Source: Kofleriaceae bacterium
Lineage (GTDB): Bacteria > Myxococcota_A > Polyangia > Haliangiales > Haliangiaceae
DNA: 64,000 bases
NCBI GenBank assembly: GCA_018057825.1
Contig: JAGPCY010000015.1
Coordinates: forward strand, 86,200 to 150,199
Reading direction: 5' to 3'
Shown piece by piece: positions 45,712 to 55,684 of the stretch (the stretch's first letter is position 1; each line of letters begins with the position of its first letter). Both the position numbers and the translations under genes were made by a program. The notes under the pieces were generated by a model. It was not told where the DNA came from. It did no database searches and saw only the letters and a list, made by a program, of their open reading frames with translations.

Positions 45712-45778
45712 GCGCCGGGTCCAGGCGCCGGGTTCAGGCGGACGGGAGCGAACGCGGCGGGCGAGCGAACGCGGGCGA

Positions 45779-47839
45779 TCAGCGGCCGAGCGCGGCCGGG
45801 CGCAGCCCGAGGTCGGCGTGCTCGGCGGCGCGGGCGGCCTCCGGCGAGATCACGCCGGCGCGACGCATCGCCCGCACGACGACGTCGACCCGGCGCGCGG
45901 TGTCGGGATCGAGGCGGTGACCGGCCACCAGGCGGGCGGCCAAGGTCCGCGGCGCCGGGGTGAGCGCGGCCAGGAACGCGGCCTGGCGGATCGTCAGCTC
46001 ACCCGGGCTGCGCCCGAACCAGTGGCGCGCCGCCGCCGCGACGCCGTGGATGCCCGGCCCGAGCTCGACGACGTTCAGGTACCGAGCCAGGATGACCTCC
46101 TTGGCCAGCACCGCCTCGAGCCGCCAGGTCAAGACCGCCTCCGCCAGCTTGCGCGCGACCGTGCGGTCGTGGCCGAGGAAGGCGTTCTTCACGAGCTGCT
46201 GCGAGATCGTCGAGCCGCCGCGGGCGAACCGCTCCTCGCGCAGATCGATCTCGAGGCTGCGGCCGATCTGCGTCAGATCGAACCCGGCGTGATCCCAGAA
46301 CCGCGCGTCCTCGGCGGCGACGAAGGCCCCGCTGACGTGGCGGGGCAGCGCCGCCAGGTCGACCCAGTCGCCGACCCCAGGACCGACGGGCGCCGCGGTG
46401 CCGTCGGGGAAGCGGTGCTCGGCGACCGCGGCCAGGGCGTGGACGTCGGCGGCCGGCGGATCGGCGACCACCTCACAGCGGTTGTCGAGGTCGACCGCGA
46501 GGTGGACGCCGTCGCCGGGGGCGGCGTCGAGATCGATCGTGGCGCGGGCGGTCCCGGCGAAGCTGCCGCGGATCGCCAGGGCGCCGAGCGGGCCGACCAG
46601 CGGCGCGGGCAGGGCGTCGAGGACGCGGCGGCAGTCGGCCGGGGCCAGCGCGACCGTCAGCTCGCCCGATCGGATCGCGCCGGCCTCGGTGCGCAACCAG
46701 CCCTGGCCCGACAGCTCGACGCCGGCGCGGGTCAGGGTCGCGCGCTCGACCTCGATGCGCCCCGGCTCGAGCCGCGCCGTCAACCCCACCGCGCCGTCGA
46801 GCGGGACGTCGCCGCTCGCGATCGCCGGGTGGTCGAGGGTGGCGCCGGTGACCGCCAGCTCGGCGTCGATCAGCGCGGCCCGACCGCGGGTCACGGTGAC
46901 CTGACCGCTGGCCCGGGCGTCAGCCAGCCCGAGCGCCCCGAGCCGACCGTCGAGGACGGCCAGGGGGATGCGATCGCCGGCCGCGATCACCGCCGTCGCC
47001 CGCGGGGCGATCGCCACCGCCAGCGGCCGCGGCACGCCAGCGTCGTCGACGGCGCCGGTGATCCGCCACGCCCGGTCGCGCCCGTCGCGCACCGCGCTCA
47101 CGTCGGTCAGCTGGGCGGGCGCGCCGCCGGCCGAGACCGTCAGCGCCCCCCCGATCAGCGCGGCGCGCTCGATCGCCAGCGCCGGCAGGCGAAGATCGGC
47201 GCCGATCCGCGCGACCTCGCCGCGCACCGCCACCGGCCCGGCGCTGGCGGCGAAGCTAGCGGCCCCGGTCACGACCCGGACGCCGCCGCGCACCGGATGC
47301 AGCTCGACATCGCCGGCCCGGATCTGCAGCCCGGGGACGTCGATCACCAGGTCGCCGCCCGAGACCACGATCCGGCGCAGGCGGCGCCCAGGGCGAGCCG
47401 GTCCACCGCCACCGCGCCGTCGGCTCAGGCGATCGAGGACGCCGCGCCAGGCCGCGTCGCCATCGGCGCCGGCGACCGCGCGCAGGCGCGGGCGCGTCAC
47501 TCGGATCTCGTCGGGCGACAGCTCGCCGGCGGCCAGCGAGTCGAGGGCGACCGCGGCCTCGACCCGCTCGGCGGTGAACAGCTCGCCGACCGCGAGGTCG
47601 GTCACGGTGACGTCGCCCAGGAGGCCGGCCGAGATGCCGCCGACCCGGGTCGGGACCCCGGTCGCGCGCGACAGCGCGGGCTCGAGTTCGTGGTGGACGC
47701 GATGCTCGAGGTACCGCGCCGCCGCCACCGGCACGCCGACCGCGGCGGCCGCGGTCACCACCGCGAGCCACTCGGCGCGCAGCCGGCGCCACAGCGCGAT
47801 CGCGCCGGCGCTCTCGGCGGGGGCGACCTCGGCCCGCAT
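45779..47839 (-). CDS. Monofunctional GT51 peptidoglycan transglycosylase with AsmA-like region
   Basis: The 686-residue protein has a transmembrane helix near 20-40, then about 430 residues of repetitive beta-structure similar to AsmA/DUF748-type domains. A GT51 domain follows, with the catalytic EDARFWDHAGFD, GGSTISQQLVKN, RKLAEAVLTWRLE and KEVILARYLNVVELG motifs. There is no penicillin-binding transpeptidase domain. It should polymerise glycan strands from lipid II in the periplasm. The start overlaps the ddl stop codon by one base (TGATG), so the two cell-wall genes are co-transcribed. Confidence 0.87.
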   Translation of the reverse strand: MRAEVAPAESAGAIALWRRLRAEWLAVVTAAAAVGVPVAAARYLEHRVHHELEPALSRATGVPTRVGGISAGLLGDVTVTDLAVGELFTAERVEAAVALDSLAAGELSPDEIRVTRPRLRAVAGADGDAAWRGVLDRLSRRRGGGGPARPGRRLRRIVVSGGDLVIDVPGLQIRAGDVELHPVRGGVRVVTGAASFAASAGPVAVRGEVARIGADLRLPALAIERAALIGGALTVSAGGAPAQLTDVSAVRDGRDRAWRITGAVDDAGVPRPLAVAIAPRATAVIAAGDRIPLAVLDGRLGALGLADARASGQVTVTRGRAALIDAELAVTGATLDHPAIASGDVPLDGAVGLTARLEPGRIEVERATLTRAGVELSGQGWLRTEAGAIRSGELTVALAPADCRRVLDALPAPLVGPLGALAIRGSFAGTARATIDLDAAPGDGVHLAVDLDNRCEVVADPPAADVHALAAVAEHRFPDGTAAPVGPGVGDWVDLAALPRHVSGAFVAAEDARFWDHAGFDLTQIGRSLEIDLREERFARGGSTISQQLVKNAFLGHDRTVARKLAEAVLTWRLEAVLAKEVILARYLNVVELGPGIHGVAAAARHWFGRSPGELTIRQAAFLAALTPAPRTLAARLVAGHRLDPDTARRVDVVVRAMRRAGVISPEAARAAEHADLGLRPAALGR

Positions 47840-48834
47840 CAGTGGGGAACGGCGGTGGCGGCGCGCCGCTCGTCGCCGTCGAAGCCGCGCTGGGCGATCC
47901 GGCGTTCGCCGCGCGGGCGGTGCGAGGGCAGGGCGGCGGCGTAGAGCTGGGCCTCGCACAGCTCGCCGAACTCGATGCCGGCGGCGGCCGCGATCTTGGG
48001 CAAGAGCGAGGTCGGGGTCATGCCGGGGACGGTGTTGACCTCGAGCAGGTACTCGTTGCCGGTCGCGCTGACGATCAGGTCGACCCGGGTCGCGCCGCGG
48101 CAGCCCAGGGCCGCGGCCGCGCGCGCCGCCTGGGTCAAGACCCCGCGGTAGCGCTCGGGCGACAGCCGCGGCGGCATGAAGTAGTTGGTGGCGCCGCGCG
48201 TGTACTTGGCGCCGAAGTCGTAGAACTCGCCCTTGGGCGCGATCTCCACGGCGCCGAGCGGCCGGTCGCCGAGGACCGCCACCGACACCTCCTGACCGGC
48301 GATGAAGCGCTCGACCAGGACCTCGCCGTCGAAGCATCCGGCGGCCTCGATCGCCGCCGGCAGCGCGCGCTCTCCGTCGACGATCGTGACGCCGACCGAG
48401 CTGCCCTCGCGGACCGGCTTGACCACGCACGGATAGCCGAAGTCGCCGTGGTCGGCCAGCGCTCGCTCGGGGTCGCCGCTCGACACGTAGTACGGCGGGG
48501 TCGGCAGGTTGTGGAGCCGGAATAGCTCCTTGGCCTTGACCTTGTGCATCGCCAGCGCCGAGGCCAGGACGTCCGAGCCGGTGTACGGGATGCCCATGAC
48601 CTCGAGCAGGCCCTGGACACAGCCGTCCTCGCCGTAGCGGCCGTGCAGGGCGATGAAGGCGACGTCGATGCGCCGCTGCCGCAGGACCAGATCGAGATCG
48701 CGGTCGACGTAGATCGGCTCGACCTTCCAGCCCCGGGCCGCCAGGGCCGCGACCACCGCCTCGCCGCTGCGCAGGGACACCTCGCGCTCGCTCGACATGC
48801 CACCCAACAGGACGCCGATCGTACGTTGCTTCAT
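47839..48834 (-). CDS. ddl: D-alanine--D-alanine ligase
   Basis: The 331-residue ATP-grasp enzyme begins with the Ddl motif VLLGGMSSEREVSLRSG and continues with LHGRYGEDGCVQGLLEVMGIPYTGS and CVVKPVREGSSVGV. The magnesium-binding end is RVDLIVSATGNEYLLEVNTVPGMT. It joins two D-alanines for the peptidoglycan stem peptide. A GAGGAG site lies 8 nt before the ATG. The GT51 gene follows in overlap. Confidence 0.95.
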   Translation of the reverse strand: MKQRTIGVLLGGMSSEREVSLRSGEAVVAALAARGWKVEPIYVDRDLDLVLRQRRIDVAFIALHGRYGEDGCVQGLLEVMGIPYTGSDVLASALAMHKVKAKELFRLHNLPTPPYYVSSGDPERALADHGDFGYPCVVKPVREGSSVGVTIVDGERALPAAIEAAGCFDGEVLVERFIAGQEVSVAVLGDRPLGAVEIAPKGEFYDFGAKYTRGATNYFMPPRLSPERYRGVLTQAARAAAALGCRGATRVDLIVSATGNEYLLEVNTVPGMTPTSLLPKIAAAAGIEFGELCEAQLYAAALPSHRPRGERRIAQRGFDGDERRAATAVPH

Positions 48835-48842
48835 GGTCGGGA

Positions 48843-48848
48843 CTCCTC
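48843..48848 (-). promoter_or_regulatory. Shine-Dalgarno GAGGAG of ddl
   Basis: GAGGAG on the minus strand ends 8 nt before the ATG at 48834, one of the few strong ribosome binding sites seen. Confidence 0.75.
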
Positions 48849-49027
48849 GCGGACGCTGCGGGCACGCAGGTGAGCAAACGGGAGAGCAAGTCAGGTGCCA
48901 CCGCGCGGAGGCCGCGTCGACGCCAGGTTGGCCGATGGGCGCGGGCGGAACGACACGGGGCGCGGACGCACGGCCACGCTACGGGCGCGATCCGGGCCGG
49001 GCAAGTTTTTGTCGTCGAGCCGGTGGC

Positions 49028-49057
49028 TTGACGTCGTCGGGGGAAGGGGGGTATCCA
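49028..49057 (+). promoter_or_regulatory. Sigma-70-like promoter TTGACG-N18-TATCCA
   Basis: TTGACG (49028-49033) and TATCCA (49052-49057) are 18 nt apart. The ATG at 49073 lies 15 nt downstream, giving a leader of roughly 9 nt. Confidence 0.5.
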
Positions 49058-49072
49058 GTCGCCCGGGAATCC

Positions 49073-50641
49073 ATGGCGAACAAGTCGGATCGAAGCGCGG
49101 ACAAGTCGGAGCGGACCAAGGCCGAGAAGAGCAAGGCGACGGCCAAGAAGCCGGCCAAGCCGGCCAAGGTCGAGGCCAAGCCCGACGCAAAGGGCAAGGC
49201 CAAGAAGCCGGCCAAGGTCGAGGCCAAGCCCGAGGCCAAGCCCCGGGCCAAGAAGCCGACCAGCAAGCCCAAGGCGGCCGCGACCGCGACCACGACCGAG
49301 GTCGTCGAGCCGACCGCGCCGCAGCCGGTCGCCGTCGAGGATGCCTCGGCCGCCCCGGACAGCGAGCTGAGCGATCAGCTCCTCGAGGACGCCGCCGAGG
49401 ACGGCACCGCCCCCGAGCCGCCCCTGACTCCCGAGGAGCAGGAGCTGGCCGCGCTCTACGGCGACGACCTGGCGCCCGCGGCCCCTGCGGCGGCCCACGC
49501 CGAGTTCGCCGACGCCCGCACCGCCGACGAGGATCGGCCGATGCTGCCCGAGATCAACGGCCGCCAGGAGCGCCAGAAGCGGTGGGAGGAGCGGCGCGAG
49601 CAGCGCCGGGCTCGCCGCGACTTCGAGCGCAGCCGGCGCCAGGAGCGCCAGGGCGGCCGCGACGGCGGTCGGCCAGCGGGCGATCGGCCCCGCGAGGAGC
49701 GCCCGGCCGGCGATCGGCCCCGCGAGGAGCGGCCCCGCGAGGACCGTCCGCGCGAGGACCGTCCGCGTGACGATCGCCCGCGCGACGATCGGCCGCGCGA
49801 GGACCGTCCGCAGCTCGCGGCACCGGCGCTGCTCGCCGCCCCGGTGGCCGTGCCGTCCGACGCCACGGGCGTGATCCGGGTCGGCAACGCCCTCGGCGAC
49901 GGCGCCTGGCAGGTCTTCAGCTCGATCCGCGGCGCCCAGCCCATGCCGGTCAGGCAGCTCGCCGGCATGATGCGCAAGCGCGGCCTGTTCGAGCACGATC
50001 CGGAGCAGGGCTGGCCGCAGCTCAAGGCCGCGCTCCTCGGCGACGAGCGCAGCTACCGCGCCCTCGGTCTGCGCCCGCGCATCGTCTACCGCGGCCGCGA
50101 TCTGTTCGCGCCCGGCCCGGTGGCCCAGAGCGCCACCGCCGAGGCCGAGGCCGACCTGGCCCGAGCCCTGTCGGCGATGGCGGTCGCGACCCACGCGACC
50201 TTGAAGGTCCGCATCGGCCAGGCCAGCCAGGCCGGGTTCGAGCGGCTGGTCCACGCCTACCTGATCGCCGTCGGCTATCAGGAGGTCGAGTGGATCAAGC
50301 GCACCGAGTCCATCAGCTACGCCACCGCGATCGCGCCCGGCTCGCAGAGCCCGATCCTGGTGAGCGCGCGGTCCGGTGACGCGCCGGTCGATCGCCGCGG
50401 CGTCGGCGAGCTGCGGGTCGGCGTCGAGGCCAAGGGCCTCCTGGCCGGCCACCTGTTCGCGGCCCGCGAGATGTCGCCTGAGGCCGAGCGCGAGCTCGAG
50501 CGTCCGGGCCGGTCGATCGCGGTCTACGCCGGCGACGGCTTCGTGTCGGCGCTCCTGTCGGCCGGGGTCGGCGTGGTGACCGCCGCGGCGCCGCTGCGCT
50601 ACGTCGACGATCAGCTCTTCGGCGAACTCCTGGCCGGCTGA
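49073..50641 (+). CDS. Protein with histone-H1-like tail, HARE-HTH-like and Mrr-like domains
   Basis: The 522-residue protein has a Lys/Ala/Pro-rich N-terminal tail (1 to about 75) of the KPAKVEAK type, as in histone-H1-like proteins, and an acidic linker. A strongly basic, repetitive region with REDRPRDDRP units (about 165-250) follows. Residues about 265-345 look like a HARE-HTH winged helix (WQVFSSIRGAQPMPVRQLAGMMRKRGLF). The last 165 residues follow the outline of an Mrr-like restriction-endonuclease fold (FERLVHAYLIAVGYQEVEW), but the DxxQ/K metal residues are not obvious. It probably binds DNA; nuclease activity is doubtful. Confidence 0.62.
   Translation: MANKSDRSADKSERTKAEKSKATAKKPAKPAKVEAKPDAKGKAKKPAKVEAKPEAKPRAKKPTSKPKAAATATTTEVVEPTAPQPVAVEDASAAPDSELSDQLLEDAAEDGTAPEPPLTPEEQELAALYGDDLAPAAPAAAHAEFADARTADEDRPMLPEINGRQERQKRWEERREQRRARRDFERSRRQERQGGRDGGRPAGDRPREERPAGDRPREERPREDRPREDRPRDDRPRDDRPREDRPQLAAPALLAAPVAVPSDATGVIRVGNALGDGAWQVFSSIRGAQPMPVRQLAGMMRKRGLFEHDPEQGWPQLKAALLGDERSYRALGLRPRIVYRGRDLFAPGPVAQSATAEAEADLARALSAMAVATHATLKVRIGQASQAGFERLVHAYLIAVGYQEVEWIKRTESISYATAIAPGSQSPILVSARSGDAPVDRRGVGELRVGVEAKGLLAGHLFAAREMSPEAERELERPGRSIAVYAGDGFVSALLSAGVGVVTAAAPLRYVDDQLFGELLAG
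49686..49810 (+). repeat. In-frame 15-bp-type coding repeats (RPRED/RPRDD)
   Basis: Tandem units of 15 bp or a multiple of it encode Arg-Pro-Arg-Glu/Asp-Asp repeats in the HARE-HTH/Mrr-like protein. Confidence 0.8.
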
Positions 50642-50657
50642 TCCCCGGACGCTGGCT

Positions 50658-51302
50658 GTGATCCCCTGGCGCTGGTTGGGCGAGGTCGAGCATGGCGCAG
50701 CGGTCGCGGCGCAGGAGGCGGTGCGGGCCGCGATCCTGGCCGGTGACCGCGACGCCCAGGTCGTCTTCCTGGCCAGCCATCCGCCGACGATCACCCTCGG
50801 ACATCGCGCCGATCGCGCGAACGTCCTCGTCGATCCGGCCGCCGCCGCCGCCGCCGGCGTCGCGATCGTCGCGACCTCGAGGGGCGGCGACGTCACCTAC
50901 CACGGGCCCGGCCAGCTCATGATCTACCCGGTGGTCCGGGTGCGGTCGGTGGTCGGGTACCTGGCCGCGGTCGCCGAGGAGATCGTCGCTGCCGCCGCGG
51001 CCTGCGGCGTGCCCGGCGCGCGCTTCGAGCGCGACCCCGCCGGAGTTTGGCTCGGCGACGCCAAGCTGGCCGCGTGTGGGCTGCACCTGGCGCGCGGCGT
51101 CGCGATCCACGGCTGGGCCTGGAACGTCGCGACGCCACCGTCGGCCTGGGACATGATCGTGCCGTGTGGCCTGCGGACGCCGGTCGTGTCGTTGGCCGAG
51201 GCGGCCGCAGCCCTCGGCGCCCTCCCGCCGCCGCCCGTCGCCGAGCTGGCCGAGCGTCTGGGCCCGGCGGTGGCAGCCCGCCTGAGCGCCGCGGTCGTGT
51301 AG
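50658..51302 (+). CDS. lipB: Octanoyl-[acyl carrier protein]:protein N-octanoyltransferase LipB
   Basis: The 214-residue protein carries the LipB signature RGGDVTYHGPGQLMIYPV (residues 75-92), lysine K136 in the DAKLAACGLHLARGVAIHGWAWNV segment, and catalytic cysteine C170 in IVPCGL. It moves octanoate from ACP to lipoyl domains, the first step of lipoate synthesis. lipA is not in the window. It lies 16 bp behind the HARE-HTH/Mrr-like gene with a GTG start. Confidence 0.94.
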   Translation: MIPWRWLGEVEHGAAVAAQEAVRAAILAGDRDAQVVFLASHPPTITLGHRADRANVLVDPAAAAAAGVAIVATSRGGDVTYHGPGQLMIYPVVRVRSVVGYLAAVAEEIVAAAAACGVPGARFERDPAGVWLGDAKLAACGLHLARGVAIHGWAWNVATPPSAWDMIVPCGLRTPVVSLAEAAAALGALPPPPVAELAERLGPAVAARLSAAVV

Positions 51303-51305
51303 GAT
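51300..51305 (+). promoter_or_regulatory. Putative leaderless -10 box TAGGAT
   Basis: TAGGAT overlaps the lipB stop codon and lies 7 nt before the ATG at 51313, which supports that ATG over the one at 51304. Confidence 0.4.
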
Positions 51306-51312
51306 GACGGCG

Positions 51313-52341
51313 ATGGAGCTGGGGATCGCCGTCCTCTACAACACTGACTTCGAGCACGCCGCGGGCGCCGCCTCGCCCGACGCGGTCGCGGTGCGCGCCT
51401 CCGCCGAGGCCATCCGCGACGCCTTGCGAGCCGCCGGTCACCGCGCCGAGCTGGTCGGCATGTGGGGCGGCGACGTCGGCGAGGTCATCGCCGGGCTGAC
51501 CAAGGATCGCCCCGATCTGGTGTTCAACCTGTGCGAGTCCCTCGGCGGTGTGGCGCGCAACGAGGTCGCGGTGCCCGCGCTCCTCGATCTCCTCGGCCTG
51601 CCGTACACCGGCGGCGACGCGATGGCGCTCGGGCTGGCGCTGCACAAGCCGCGGACCAAGGACGTGCTCACCGGGCGCGGGGTCGCGACCCCGCCGTACC
51701 GGGTCGCGGCCAGCGCCGCCGATCTCGAGCGCATCGCCGCCGAGCCCCTCGACTACCCGTGGTTCATGAAGCTGGCCAACGAGGACGCCTCGGTCGGCAT
51801 CACCGAGGCCAACGTGGTCCGCGATCCTGCCGGGTTGGTGGCCCGCGGCCGCGAGCTCTTGGCCGAGTTCGGCGAGCCGCTCCTCCTCGAGCGCTACGTC
51901 GACGGCCGCGAGGTCAACGTCACGCTCATCGGCTGGGGCGACGCGGTCGAGGTCCTGCCGCTCCACGAGATCGACTTCGCGGCGATGCCGGCCGGGCGGC
52001 CGCACATCGTCAGCTACGCCGCCAAGTGGGACGAGCGCCACGTCGACTACGCCGGCACCAAGCCGGTGCCGCTGCGGGGCGGCGACGCTGCGCTGGCCGA
52101 TCGGGTGATCGCGACCGCGCGCGCGGCCTGGGACGCGATCGGCCTGCGCGACTACGGCCGGGTCGACCTGCGGGTCGACGCCGCCGGGACCCCGTGGGTG
52201 ATCGACGTCAACCCCAACTGCGACATCTCGCCGGACGCCGGCGTGCATCGCGCCGCCACCGTCCACGGCTGGACCTATCCGCAGCTCATCAGCCGGATCG
52301 CCGAGCTGGCCTACGCCCGCGCCCGACGGCCGCGGTCGTGA
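51313..52341 (+). CDS. Ddl-like ATP-grasp ligase
   Basis: The 342-residue protein is an ATP-grasp enzyme related to D-Ala-D-Ala ligase. It has LVFNLCESLGGVARNE, LGLPYTGGDAMALGLALHK, YPWFMKLANEDASVGI, LLLERYVDGREVNVTL and the Mg-site RVDLRVDAAGTPWVIDVNPNCD. It lacks the LLGGxSxERE start of true Ddl and the length fits the Ddl-like group that joins other amino acids or dipeptides. A bona fide ddl lies 2.5 kb away. The substrate is unknown. A longer start at 51304 is possible. Confidence 0.82.
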   Translation: MELGIAVLYNTDFEHAAGAASPDAVAVRASAEAIRDALRAAGHRAELVGMWGGDVGEVIAGLTKDRPDLVFNLCESLGGVARNEVAVPALLDLLGLPYTGGDAMALGLALHKPRTKDVLTGRGVATPPYRVAASAADLERIAAEPLDYPWFMKLANEDASVGITEANVVRDPAGLVARGRELLAEFGEPLLLERYVDGREVNVTLIGWGDAVEVLPLHEIDFAAMPAGRPHIVSYAAKWDERHVDYAGTKPVPLRGGDAALADRVIATARAAWDAIGLRDYGRVDLRVDAAGTPWVIDVNPNCDISPDAGVHRAATVHGWTYPQLISRIAELAYARARRPRS

Positions 52342-53212
52342 GGCTCGCGGCGCTGGCCGCCGCGCTCGCGCTGGTCGCCGCGACCGGTTGCCGACGCCGG
52401 TCGTCGCCAGCCCGGCGGGCCGACGCGGCCACCGACGCCGCGGCGGCGTGGCGACCACCGACCGTGGTGCTCGATCGGGTCGCGGTGGTGCCGAGCGGGG
52501 ACGCGGTCGGCGCGGTGGTCGAGCGCGAGTACGGCCGACGGCTGGCCCGCTGCCTCATCGAGGCCGGCGTCGAGGTGGTGGCCCTGCCGTCGCAGGCCGG
52601 CCCCGACCGCCGGCTCCTGTCCGGCGCGTTGACCCTCGAGCTCGACGGCGTCCGCGCCGGCGACGAGCTGACCGTGACCGCGACCGCGACCCTGGCGTGG
52701 TCCGAGGCCACCGAGCTGCCGCTGCCGCGAGTCGTGGTCGCCGGGGCCGCCGCCCTCGACGGCGATCCGGTCGCGACCGCGGCCTACGCGATCGCCGCGC
52801 CGCTCCTCGAGCCGGTGTGTCGCGGCCTGGCGGCCCAGCTCGCGCTCCTGTCCGGCGACCTCGGCCCGGGCCTGGCCAGCGACGACCCCACGCTCGTGAG
52901 CTGGGCCCTGACCCTGGCCCCGAGTGTCCGGAATCCGGACGTCCCGGCCCAGGTGGTGGCGCTCATCGATCGGCCGTCGCCGATCGGCGACACCGCGCTG
53001 GCGACCCTGGTCGCGCTGGGCGATCGCGCGGTGGTGCCGGCGCTGATCGCCCGCATCGAGCTGGCCGAGCGGGCGGCGCTGCCGGTCCGGATCGACGCGG
53101 TCGCCAGCCTGGGCGGCCCCGACGCCGAGGACTTCCTGCGCGTGCTCGCCGATCACGTCGATCCGGTGGTCGCGGCGCGGGCCCGGGCCGGCCTGGCGCG
53201 GCTCGGCGCGCG

Positions 53213-53231
<19 letters not shown>
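52338..53231 (+). CDS. Putative lipoprotein with C-terminal HEAT-like repeats
   Basis: The 297-residue product has a lipoprotein signal with ATGC (Cys at about 18). A beta-rich middle part (about 35-150) follows, then HEAT-like helices such as LATLVALGDRAVVPALIARIELAERA. GTG overlaps the ATP-grasp stop codon by 4 bp. Its end overlaps the convergent YcbK-like gene by 19 bp. The function is unknown. Confidence 0.65.
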
Positions 53232-54702
<1,471 letters not shown>

Positions 54703-54708
54703 CTGATC

Positions 54709-54737
54709 GGTGTAACACGGGCCCGCCGACCCGCCAA
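54709..54737 (-). promoter_or_regulatory. Promoter TTGGCG-N17-TACACC of larE, leaderless
   Basis: On the minus strand TTGGCG (54737-54732) and TACACC (54714-54709) are 17 nt apart, and the GTG at 54702 follows after 6 nt. Confidence 0.55.
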
Positions 54738-54748
54738 AACCTCGGCGC

Positions 54749-55027
54749 TCACGCCGTCCGCTTGACCACGGTCAGGCGCCAGCCATCGCCGTCGACCTCG
54801 ACCGCGCCGACCTCCTGGCCCCAGGCGGTCAGGCTGCGCGGCAGGTTGACCGCGGCCGGCGGGTGATCGAAGCGCAGCGTGAGCGCCGCGCCGAGCGGCA
54901 GCTCCTCGAGGGCCAGGCGGGCGGCGACGAAGGTGTAGGGGCAGACCTCGCCGCGCAGGTCGAGGTCGTCACCAGACCCGGACCGGGGCGGCGGCGACGG
55001 CGTCGAGGAGGGCGTCGTAGTCGACAT
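54749..55027 (-). CDS. tusA: TusA-like sulfur carrier protein
   Basis: The 92-residue protein has the TusA/SirA fold signature LDLRGEVCPYTFV, with the sulfur-carrying cysteine C29 before Pro30, and LPLGAALTLRFDHPPA. TusA passes persulfide sulfur to DsrE-type proteins and to tRNA or cofactor synthesis. The only in-frame ATG gives a 59-bp overlap with the upstream DsrE-like gene, longer than the 4-bp overlaps elsewhere in the operon. It is the last of eight tightly packed genes. Confidence 0.85.
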   Translation of the reverse strand: MSTTTPSSTPSPPPRSGSGDDLDLRGEVCPYTFVAARLALEELPLGAALTLRFDHPPAAVNLPRSLTAWGQEVGAVEVDGDGWRLTVVKRTA

Positions 55028-55391
55028 CGGCGGGCGCGGGGAGCTGTAGCACCCCGGGCGCCCCGACCCAAGCCGGCCGGCCGCGCCCCGGGCGCACCAG
55101 GTGCAGGACCGCCGGATCGGGTGGGCCGGCGCCGCGATCGACGCCGTCGGTCCAGGCCTCGATGACATCGCCGACCAGGCGATCGGGGTCGGCGTCGACG
55201 ACGTGGCCGAACAGCGCCAGGGTGGCCTTGGCCCGGTCCGCCGCCGCCCCGCCATCGGCGCTGCCGGGGCGGACCGCGACGGTGACCGCGGCGCCGCGCA
55301 GGGTCAGCCCGACCGCGGCCCGCCAGGCCTCGGCGACCGCGGCCGGGTCGCCGTGGTCGATCGCGATCGCGAGCGCGCGCCGCGCGGTCAC
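54969..55391 (-). CDS. DsrE-like small protein 2 (weakly conserved)
   Basis: The 140-residue protein begins RRALAIAIDHGDPAAVAEAWRAAVGLTLRGAAVTVAV, a beta-alpha-beta start like DsrE/TusD folds. It has no conserved cysteine, so it is unlikely to carry sulfur itself. GTG overlaps the stop of the upstream DsrE gene by 4 bp. A structural subunit of a hetero-oligomer is an inference. Confidence 0.6.
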   Translation of the reverse strand: MTARRALAIAIDHGDPAAVAEAWRAAVGLTLRGAAVTVAVRPGSADGGAAADRAKATLALFGHVVDADPDRLVGDVIEAWTDGVDRGAGPPDPAVLHLVRPGRGRPAWVGAPGVLQLPAPADVDYDALLDAVAAAPVRVW

Positions 55392-55684
55392 GCGAAGGCC
55401 ACCACGCGATCGGCCCACGCGCACAGCGCGGCGTGATCGTCCTGGCTGCCGCGCACCACCGCGGCCGGGACCTCGAGCCCTCGCCGGAGTAGCGTCGTCG
55501 CGCACGCCACGACCTCGCAGCCGAGGTCGACGAGGGTCGCCACCGCCGGCGCGGTCAGCGCCGCCGCGCCGTCGTGCATCGCGAACAGCCGGACCTCGAC
55601 GCCGCGATCGGCGGCGGCGCGCGCCAGGCCGAGCACGTAGCCGAGATCGTCGGCGGTCGCCAGCACCAGCCCCAGGCGCGTCAT
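55388..55684 (-). CDS. DsrE/DsrF-like sulfur-relay protein
   Basis: The 98-residue protein has the DsrE-type Rossmann-like fold: LGLVLATADDLGYVLGLARAAADRGVEVRLFAMHDGA, then a cysteine in DLGCEVVACATTLLRRGL in the place of the active Cys of the family. Such proteins accept sulfur from TusA. The ATG overlaps the JAMM gene by 4 bp. Confidence 0.72.
   Translation of the reverse strand: MTRLGLVLATADDLGYVLGLARAAADRGVEVRLFAMHDGAAALTAPAVATLVDLGCEVVACATTLLRRGLEVPAAVVRGSQDDHAALCAWADRVVAFA

Noticed and set aside
45779-50896. A 1705-codon open frame on the minus strand spanning the GT51, ddl and HARE-HTH/Mrr-like genes
   Set aside because: It is open because of the high G+C content. Only its end (45779-47839) encodes a recognisable protein; the rest is an antisense or out-of-frame reading of ddl and of the plus-strand gene.
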